This document shows positions 6,250-10,924 of a DNA stretch of 10,924 bases, in pieces. Every line of letters starts with the position of its first letter. Within the stretch, counting starts at the first letter, position 1. The stretch covers positions 16,759-27,682 of the forward strand of contig DBCY01000189.1 of assembly GCA_002293295.1 (NCBI GenBank), written 5' to 3'. The stretch comes from Ruminococcus sp. UBA946 (GTDB lineage Bacteria; Bacillota; Clostridia; Oscillospirales; Ruminococcaceae). The notes beneath the pieces were generated by a model that saw only the letters and a list, made by a program, of their open reading frames with translations, was not told the origin of the DNA and did no database searches. Both the position numbers and the translations under genes were made by a program.

Positions 6250-6522
6250 TTACTGAATAAATTCAATCGATGAGAATTTACCCTCAATAACAATTCCGTC
6301 TGTGTTATAATCCGAAATTGTAAGATTTTGTCCCCAAACCTCAAGTATAAGAGTTGATGTTTGAAGCCTTATGTAGACATCGTTATAGTCGATAATACGC
6401 TTGCAGTTTTCTATTTCCAGACAGGTATTGTCCGTTAGGCTCATATGTGTGTTAAGATACAGCCGCTTTTTAAATATTTTCGATATTGCGCCGTTATATT
6501 CCTTTCGGATTTTTTCACGCAT
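6250..6522 (-). CDS. yqfC: Sporulation protein YqfC (YabP/YqfC family)
   Basis: The 90-residue protein shows the YabP/YqfC beta-rich pattern: LTDNTCLEIENCKRIIDYND, then YIRLQTSTLILEVWGQNLTI, ending IVIEGKFSSIEF. In the family the pair yqfC-yqfD is kept together in spore formers and expressed in the mother cell. GAGGAG lies 9 bases before the ATG at 6522. The N terminus (residues 1-24) is basic and helical-looking, longer than the core domain needs. The identification rests on the domain pattern plus the yqfD neighbour. Confidence 0.85.
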   Translation of the reverse strand: MREKIRKEYNGAISKIFKKRLYLNTHMSLTDNTCLEIENCKRIIDYNDVYIRLQTSTLILEVWGQNLTISDYNTDGIVIEGKFSSIEFIQ

Positions 6523-6559
6523 ACGTTAATGCTCCTCAGTATAAAAATCATTATATTAA

Positions 6560-6588
6560 TTATATTAATTTAAATCTTTACATATACT
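6560..6588 (+). promoter_or_regulatory. Candidate sigma-E promoter for ylbJ (possibly bidirectional)
   Basis: Plus-strand TTATATT (6560-6566), 14 bases, then CATATACT (6581-6588) fits the Bacillus sigma-E pattern (KMATATT, 14-15 bases, CATACAMT; 7 of 8 in the -10). The opposite strand of the same bases reads GTATATG, about 14 bases, AATATAAT, a poorer match that could serve yqfC. Sporulation genes on both sides make sigma-E control reasonable. The ylbJ leader would be about 80 bases. Confidence 0.45.
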
Positions 6589-6605
6589 TTATTATAAAAT
6601 TTATA

Positions 6606-6639
6606 AAAGCCGGGCGGAATTAAGTATCCCAGCGGCTTT
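6606..6639 (+). other. Hairpin in the ylbJ leader
   Basis: AAAGCCG and CGGCTTT (7 bp, plus GG/CC inside with a bulge) bracket a 14-base loop, between the candidate sigma-E promoter and the ylbJ ribosome binding site. No T-run follows, so it is not a terminator. The role is unknown. Confidence 0.4.
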
Positions 6640-6674
6640 AAAGTGAGGACAAGTATAACAGTAGGTGATAAAAC

Positions 6675-7772
6675 TTGAATAAAGCTAAAACCATAATAAT
6701 ATCAATGACAGTAATTACTTATGCCGTACTGCTGATTATTTTTTCACAGGATGTCGCCGCGAGCGTGAGCGGCTCGGTTATGAACTGCCTTACATCATTA
6801 ATCCCCTCGCTGTTTGCGTTTATGGTTATAGCCGATTTCATATGCTCGACAAATATTTACATACTATTAAGCAAACCGTTTGATATAGTTTCAAGATATG
6901 TTTTCAGAATCCCGGCAGAGCTTTTTCCGGTATACCTTATAAGCCAGTTTGCGGGTTACCCGGTCGGCGCAAGGCTTATAGGGACAATGTATAAACAGGG
7001 TAAAATCGATAAATCAGATGCGGAAGCAATGCTCGGAAACTGTTTTCTTGCCGGTCCCGCATTTATTTGCGGCGTTGCCGGAATAAACCTCTTCGGAAGT
7101 ATTGCCGCCGGAATGGTGATTTTTATAAGCATATTAATATCGAATTTTATTGCCGGAGCGGTTCTGGCGCTGAAAAGACCGGTACCTGAAAAGAAAACCG
7201 CCGGCAATAACGCTCACCTTATCAAGATTGGAATTTCCGACCTGACTTCATCGGTTACATCGGGTGCAAAGGGAATGTTTTCTGTATGCGTTATGGTAGT
7301 GTTTTTTTCATCCTTCATATGCCTGCTTGACTGCCTGGGAATAATTCCTTATCTGTCGTCTTTAATTTCGAATATAACGGGGTTTTCACATACGGACTGC
7401 ACCGCTTTTATAAAAGGGCTGATTGAAATCAGCAATATTAAGGATTTTACTTCAGGTAATATTTTACTGCTTCCAATTATTACATCCCTATTGTCTTTTG
7501 GCGGATTATGTGTTATAATGCAGGTAGAGAGCTTTGCGGGCGCTGATTTATCTACCAAGAATTTTTATTTGGGACGTATAATGTCAATATTTATTTCATA
7601 TTCATGCAGTAAAATAATTACTGGTACTTTAGTTCAATATGATATAATATCTGTAATGAAGCCGGTTAATGCAGCCGTCCGTCAAATTTCACCTATTCCG
7701 AGCATATTTTTGTTAATTATGACAATTTTATTATTGTCAAAAAATTATATAGTAAATATTAAGGATATATGA
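6675..7772 (+). CDS. ylbJ: Sporulation integral membrane protein YlbJ
   Basis: YlbJ is a polytopic membrane protein of the Gate (nucleoside-recognition) type needed for spore maturation in Bacillus and placed in the sigma-E regulon. This 365-residue copy has 8 or more hydrophobic segments, beginning with residues 7-26. The family motifs are LIPSLFAFMVIADF, SQFAGYPVGARLIG, NCFLAGPAFICGVAG and a second half repeating the pattern with KGLIEISN and LLSFGGLCVIMQV. The start is TTG at 6675 with AGGTGA (6663-6668) upstream; no better ATG exists. It is transcribed divergently from yqfC-yqfD with 152 bases between them. The substrate of the Gate domains is not known. Confidence 0.88.
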   Translation: MNKAKTIIISMTVITYAVLLIIFSQDVAASVSGSVMNCLTSLIPSLFAFMVIADFICSTNIYILLSKPFDIVSRYVFRIPAELFPVYLISQFAGYPVGARLIGTMYKQGKIDKSDAEAMLGNCFLAGPAFICGVAGINLFGSIAAGMVIFISILISNFIAGAVLALKRPVPEKKTAGNNAHLIKIGISDLTSSVTSGAKGMFSVCVMVVFFSSFICLLDCLGIIPYLSSLISNITGFSHTDCTAFIKGLIEISNIKDFTSGNILLLPIITSLLSFGGLCVIMQVESFAGADLSTKNFYLGRIMSIFISYSCSKIITGTLVQYDIISVMKPVNAAVRQISPIPSIFLLIMTILLLSKNYIVNIKDI

Positions 7773-7778
7773 TATAAT
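7770..7778 (+). promoter_or_regulatory. Possible extended -10 promoter for the 69-residue gene
   Basis: TGATATAAT (extended -10, with perfect TATAAT at 7773-7778) begins at the ylbJ stop codon. The -35 region is poor, so activity would depend on the TG extension. It would give the downstream small gene a leader of about 80 bases. Confidence 0.35.
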
Positions 7779-7864
7779 AAGTTGAATAACTTTTAAATTT
7801 TTTACCGCCGCGCCGTAAACCGGTCAGTAAAATCTGTAAGCAATGGCGGAGAACGGAGATTTTT

Positions 7865-8074
7865 ATGGCAAAGAAAAAATATTTCGGCAATGACATTCCG
7901 CCTCAGTGCCAGTATTGTATGTACGGAGTCAGAGCAAAGGACGGCAATAAGGTGCTTTGCGAAAAGCGCGGTCTTGTAAGCGGAGATTCGTCATGCCCCA
8001 AGTATTTATACTCGCCGCTTAAACGGATTCCCATCAAACAGTTACATATTCCCGGCAACTTTGACGATGATTGA
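7865..8074 (+). CDS. Small four-cysteine protein, probably zinc-binding
   Basis: This 69-residue protein has C15 and C18 (CQYC), C32 and C44, followed by CPKYLYSPLKRIP. Four cysteines spaced C-x2-C-x13-C-x11-C suggest one bound zinc (or iron). The C-terminal YSPLKR motif is one I associate with a family of small uncharacterised clostridial proteins; I cannot name a function. The basic N terminus (MAKKKYF) and the acidic tail (DDD) are also noticeable. ACGGAG precedes the ATG at good spacing. It lies 92 bases after ylbJ and is closed by its own terminator, so it may be co-transcribed with ylbJ or use the extended -10 site at 7770. Confidence 0.8.
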   Translation: MAKKKYFGNDIPPQCQYCMYGVRAKDGNKVLCEKRGLVSGDSSCPKYLYSPLKRIPIKQLHIPGNFDDD

Positions 8075-8111
8075 TACATAATTCCAAAACCCTATTAATA
8101 ATGTATTTCCC

Positions 8112-8147
8112 GGCATAAATCAGTATGGTTTATGCCTTTTTATTTTT
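8112..8147 (+). terminator. Intrinsic terminator after the small cysteine gene
   Basis: GGCATAAATC pairs with GGTTTATGCC (one T-G wobble) around a 5-base loop, and the stem is followed by TTTTTATTTTT. It is a strong Rho-independent terminator separating the ylbJ unit from tyrA. Confidence 0.92.
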
Positions 8148-8174
8148 GAATGACATAATTTCTGGGATTTACAG

Positions 8175-8203
8175 TTGATTTATCCGAGTAAATATTATAT
8201 AAT
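8175..8203 (+). promoter_or_regulatory. Promoter of tyrA
   Basis: TTGATT (8175-8180), a 17-base spacer and TATAAT (8198-8203). Transcription would start near 8210, which rules out the in-frame ATG at 8204 as the tyrA start. Confidence 0.8.
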
Positions 8204-8236
8204 ATGAATGTAATAATTTTGAAAGGACCCCGGTAT

Positions 8237-9067
8237 ATGAAAATAACGGCAGTCGGTTTAGGTCTGATAGGCGGCTCAATGTGCAAGGCAATAAAAAAGC
8301 ACACAGGCCATTATGTTTACGGCATTGATATTAATAAAGAAACAATAACTTCGGCACTTTCGCAGGGAGCTATCGACGAGGAAACCGATAACTTAGGTTC
8401 AGCCGACCTGACAATAATTTCGTTATATCCTTCCGAAACAATTGATTACCTTATAAGCAACGCGGGTAAATTCAAAAAGGGAAGCATCGTCATAGACACC
8501 TGCGGCGTTAAAACTGAAATTGTCAGGAAGGTTTCACCTGTCCTGGCGGAGAAAGGCGTTACCTTTATTGGCGCTCACCCTATGGCCGGGCGTGAATTTT
8601 CAGGATATGAATATTCTCAGGATAACCTTTTCGACGACGCAAGCTTTATTATTACAAAATCCGAGTACACAACAAAGGCAAAGCTTAATTTGATTGAGGA
8701 CTTCGGGTATGCCGTTCATTTTAAGAAAGTCGTTATAACAACGCCCGAGGAGCATGACCGTATTATCGCTTTTACAAGCCAGCTTGCCCACGTTGTATCA
8801 AACGCGTATATAAAAAGCCCCACTCATCAGGAACAGCTCGGGTTCAGCGCGGGCAGCTTCCAGGATTTGACGCGGGTGGCAAAACTGAACGAAACTATGT
8901 GGACCCCGCTGTTTATGATGAATAAAGAACCCTTATGCTTTGAAATTGATTTTATTATAAACAGGCTGAAGGAATACAGGGACGCAATAGAGTGCGGCGA
9001 TTATGAAAAATTAAGGCGGTTTCTGCGCGAAGGACGGGAATTAAAAGAGAATATCAAAACATACTGA
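8237..9067 (+). CDS. tyrA: Prephenate dehydrogenase (ACT-less)
   Basis: TyrA oxidatively decarboxylates prephenate to 4-hydroxyphenylpyruvate with NAD(P)+, the step committed to tyrosine. The dinucleotide-binding loop is VGLGLIGGSM (6-15). The family blocks are GAHPMAGREFSGYE, EEHDRIIAFTSQLAHVVSNA and FSAGSFQDLTRVAKLNETMW, which include the catalytic His and substrate-binding residues. At 276 residues it has only the catalytic core and lacks the C-terminal ACT domain of the Bacillus enzyme, so tyrosine feedback through ACT is not expected. The start at 8237 is supported by AAAGGA (8221-8226) and by the promoter position. No other aromatic genes lie in the window. Confidence 0.93.
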   Translation: MKITAVGLGLIGGSMCKAIKKHTGHYVYGIDINKETITSALSQGAIDEETDNLGSADLTIISLYPSETIDYLISNAGKFKKGSIVIDTCGVKTEIVRKVSPVLAEKGVTFIGAHPMAGREFSGYEYSQDNLFDDASFIITKSEYTTKAKLNLIEDFGYAVHFKKVVITTPEEHDRIIAFTSQLAHVVSNAYIKSPTHQEQLGFSAGSFQDLTRVAKLNETMWTPLFMMNKEPLCFEIDFIINRLKEYRDAIECGDYEKLRRFLREGRELKENIKTY

Positions 9068-9117
9068 TATTATTAAAAAGAAATTTTTTACAGATGAAAA
9101 AAAAACCTTGTCTGAGT

Positions 9118-9147
9118 TGTTTTATATACAGAGAGAGTTTTATTATT
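9118..9147 (+). promoter_or_regulatory. Weak candidate promoter of the sigma-factor gene
   Basis: TTGTTT, about 18 bases, then TATTAT lies before the sigma gene. An AAACC tract just upstream (9103-9107) resembles the -35 of ECF-dependent promoters, which would fit autoregulation, but no matching -10 is clear. The preceding gap (9068-9173) has no terminator, so read-through from tyrA is also possible. Confidence 0.3.
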
Positions 9148-9173
9148 TATATAAATTATATGGGGAGAAAATA

Positions 9174-9707
9174 ATGTATTCGGATGACAAGACCGTTTAT
9201 AGCGGTAAAGTCAGCAGGGATGCATATATTAAGTATGTACTGGAAACATATTCACAGATGATTATACGTTTGTGCTTTACATATGTGAAAAATATATGTG
9301 ATGCCGAGGATATCGCACAGGATGTTTTCGTTTCGCTTATGAAGCATGAAAAAACCTTCGATAACTCCGAGCATGAAAAGGCATGGCTATTGCGCACAGC
9401 CATGAATAAAAGCAAAAATCATCTGAAATCGGGCTGGGTATCCAAAACAGTACAGCTTGATGATGCCGAGGCTGATACCAGCGAAGCTGAAATCACTGAC
9501 GCGACTGAAAAAAGCAATGTTCTGGAAGCCGTTTTATCACTTCCGGAAAAATACCGTACGGTTATTCACCTTTTTTATTATAACGGATATTCAATTAATG
9601 AAATATCGGATATTATAAATAAAAAGCCCGCTACCGTAGGAACATTGCTGGCGAGAGGAAGAGCAATACTGAAAAAAATGATGATAGGGGGATTTGAAGA
9701 TGAGTAA
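9174..9707 (+). CDS. ECF-type RNA polymerase sigma factor
   Basis: This 177-residue protein has the two-domain ECF layout. Region 2 is at about 15-86, with LCFTYVKNICDAEDIAQDVFV (-10 recognition and core binding) and KAWLLRTAMNKSKNHLKS. An acidic linker (95-113) follows. Region 4 is at about 116-170, with SLPEKYRTVIHLFYYNGYS and a helix-turn-helix INEISDIINKKPATVGTLLARGR. There is no region 1 or 3. The start is ATG at 9174 because GGGGAG sits just before it; the frame stays open upstream to a TTG at 9108 without a ribosome binding site. The stop overlaps the start of the next gene by 8 bases, the usual arrangement of a sigma factor with its membrane anti-sigma factor. Confidence 0.9.
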   Translation: MYSDDKTVYSGKVSRDAYIKYVLETYSQMIIRLCFTYVKNICDAEDIAQDVFVSLMKHEKTFDNSEHEKAWLLRTAMNKSKNHLKSGWVSKTVQLDDAEADTSEAEITDATEKSNVLEAVLSLPEKYRTVIHLFYYNGYSINEISDIINKKPATVGTLLARGRAILKKMMIGGFEDE

Positions 9708-10899
9708 TTCGATTAAGGATTATAAATCAGAAATGGATAACGTAAAAATTTCCCTGAGCTTTATAAAAAGAACCGAATTACTGATGAATGAATCACCGTC
9801 GGTTATTATAAAACAAAAGCCTGTTATTTCATGGCGGAAATTAACAGGCATCAGCGTTTTAACCGCCGCCTGCCTGCTTCTTGTTTTCACTTTCGGAATA
9901 CGTGACAAATGGAACAGGGAGGAAGGCAGCGGTATTGAAACCGTTATCCGTGATACAGCCGCTTCCGTTCCCGTAACCGAAATTTATAACATCGGTACTG
10001 ATACCGCAGAAGTGGAATTAATTATTGAAAGCGATGATAAAGCGTTCGCCGGTTTTAATCCCGATTCGATAAAGCCTTTTTCGGTCGAAGCTTCATACGA
10101 TGAAGCGGCGGTACCGACTGAAAAAGCGCCGGATACCGACGGAACAGCAAAGAGCGAAACAACTTCAGCCTCCGTAACTGCTGAACAGGCTGTTACCCTC
10201 CCGCCGGCTTCGGAACGTACGCCTGCTGACAGCATACAGCCCGAAACCCGGAAATTAACTCTTCCGGCGGTAACCGAAAGACCCGTTCCGCCTTCCGGAA
10301 CTCAAAATCCGGCTGTGACTGCCGTAACTGAAATAACGGTTATGCCTTCCGGAATTAACAGCACAGTTTCTTCGGAAATTCCTGAAATAGAGATAACTGA
10401 TGAATATGATGAAAACGTTTTAACCGAAGAAATTGCCGGAGATGAAGGCTTAATGCCGACAATCGGCGGAAGTGAAGAGAGTCCCGTTGTTCCCGTCAAT
10501 TTATACAGTATTGATTTTGGGAATACAGTCTCCGAGCTGAACTCATTCGGGATTATTAACGGTCTTGATTCCGGCGCAGTATTATCGAAAGCCGACGCCG
10601 AAGCCATATCCCTTGCCGTTGCGAATATCTGCGGCAATTCGCCGGCTGCGGAAAACGTGCGCTTCAAATCAGTTTTTAATATGAGGATTGCCAACGCCGC
10701 AACTGACAGGGCTTATTTCGATATATACCTTACCGACAGTCAAAGCATAGTTATAACAAGGCATGATTTGAAAGGCCAGCAGAGAACCACCTATATGCTT
10801 TCTTCCGAAAACTATGCGATAATTGAAGAGCTTATGTTCCTGCAGTTCGGCTCACAGAGCGATTATGAAGCTTATTCATCCTTAAAAAGCGGAAAATAG
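9700..10899 (+). CDS. Putative membrane-anchored anti-sigma/sensor protein
   Basis: This 399-residue protein has three parts: a short cytoplasmic N terminus (1-47, with helix NVKISLSFIKRTELLMNE), one transmembrane segment (about 48-67, LTGISVLTAACLLLVFTFGI), and an external region. The external region begins with a Pro/Thr/Ser/Glu/Ala-rich linker (about 85-262) and ends in a compact domain (about 265-395). That domain runs from NLYSIDFGNTVSELNSFGII through FNMRIANAATDRAYFDIYLT to YMLSSENYAIIEELMFLQFG. The 8-base overlap with the ECF sigma gene implies that the N terminus holds the sigma factor. No classical zinc anti-sigma motif is visible, and I do not recognise the C-terminal domain. ATG at 9700 is preferred over TTG at 9694 because AGGGGG (9686-9691) is well placed for it. 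Confidence 0.78.
   Translation: MSNSIKDYKSEMDNVKISLSFIKRTELLMNESPSVIIKQKPVISWRKLTGISVLTAACLLLVFTFGIRDKWNREEGSGIETVIRDTAASVPVTEIYNIGTDTAEVELIIESDDKAFAGFNPDSIKPFSVEASYDEAAVPTEKAPDTDGTAKSETTSASVTAEQAVTLPPASERTPADSIQPETRKLTLPAVTERPVPPSGTQNPAVTAVTEITVMPSGINSTVSSEIPEIEITDEYDENVLTEEIAGDEGLMPTIGGSEESPVVPVNLYSIDFGNTVSELNSFGIINGLDSGAVLSKADAEAISLAVANICGNSPAAENVRFKSVFNMRIANAATDRAYFDIYLTDSQSIVITRHDLKGQQRTTYMLSSENYAIIEELMFLQFGSQSDYEAYSSLKSGK
10267..10353 (+). repeat. Internal 11-residue repeat in the linker
   Basis: Residues 190-200 (AVTERPVPPSG) and 208-218 (AVTEITVMPSG) are near-repeats within the Pro/Thr-rich stalk of the putative anti-sigma protein. They are imperfect at DNA level, which suggests an old duplication kept as stalk sequence. 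Confidence 0.5.
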
Positions 10900-10924
10900 A
10901 ATAGAGAATAGGGAATAGAGATTA
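10897..10924 (+). repeat. AATAGAG heptad array at the end of the last gene
   Basis: From the stop codon on, the sequence reads as AATAGAG, AATAGGG, AATAGAG, then ATTA at the window edge. The array abuts the TAG stop of the preceding gene. It may continue beyond the window. Its arrangement resembles the AATTAAC heptads after yqfD and gatB, though the unit differs. Confidence 0.55.

Noticed and set aside
8204..8236. Longer tyrA start at 8204
   Set aside because: The ATG begins right after the TATAAT -10 box and would lie before the transcription start; the start at 8237 has a good ribosome binding site.
9108..9173. Longer sigma-factor start (TTG at 9108)
   Set aside because: It has no ribosome binding site, and the extra residues are outside the ECF family; ATG at 9174 has GGGGAG before it.
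10302..10694. 130-residue minus-strand frame inside the anti-sigma gene
   Set aside because: It is low-complexity antisense of the Pro/Thr-rich stalk, without a start signal.

Overview
The window suggests a spore-forming, Gram-positive Clostridia genome, most like the Ruminococcaceae/Oscillospirales. The grounds are the sporulation genes yqfC, yqfD and ylbJ, an indirect tRNA-amidation operon (gatCAB), AT-rich intergenic DNA with sigma-A and possible sigma-E promoters, strong GGAGG-type ribosome binding sites and several TTG starts. No phage, IS, CRISPR or plasmid genes are visible. The family placement is inference; no 16S or marker tree could be made.

Layout. Bases 1-174 hold short palindromic repeats. 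Bases 175-3246 (minus) are the operon gatC-gatA-gatB, driven by a clear promoter at 3297-3325. Bases 3496-4564 (minus) carry an overlapping Nudix hydrolase / GNAT acetyltransferase pair. Bases 4718-4804 (minus) encode tRNA-Leu(CAA) with its own promoter, a strong hairpin and an intrinsic terminator. Bases 4950-5053 are a complete copy of the palindromic repeat, abutting the yqfD stop codon. Bases 5051-6522 (minus) are yqfC-yqfD. From an intergenic region with a sigma-E-like promoter, the plus strand then carries ylbJ, a four-cysteine 69-residue protein, tyrA (ACT-less prephenate dehydrogenase) and an ECF sigma factor overlapping a membrane-anchored putative anti-sigma/sensor protein that runs almost to the window end.

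The most striking point is gatA. GatB and GatC look intact, but GatA (419 residues) appears to have lost its whole glutaminase active site. The catalytic Lys is Ser (residue 74), the Ser nucleophile is Glu (residue 151), the Gly/Ser-rich amidase signature with the cis-Ser is deleted, and the C-terminal part is shortened. The fold-forming remainder and the reading frame are preserved. This suggests a GatCAB that either takes free ammonia, borrows ammonia from another enzyme, or coexists with a second complete GatA elsewhere.

A second theme is a family of about 100-bp elements. They have TAGTACC/GGTACTA ends, an AATTAAC heptad array and a GC-rich palindrome whose two arms change together between copies. 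They sit just downstream of gatB and yqfD. A different heptad array (AATAGAG) follows the last gene in the same way. The last two genes form a likely transmembrane signalling pair with a Pro/Thr/Glu-rich linker and an unrecognised extracytoplasmic domain.
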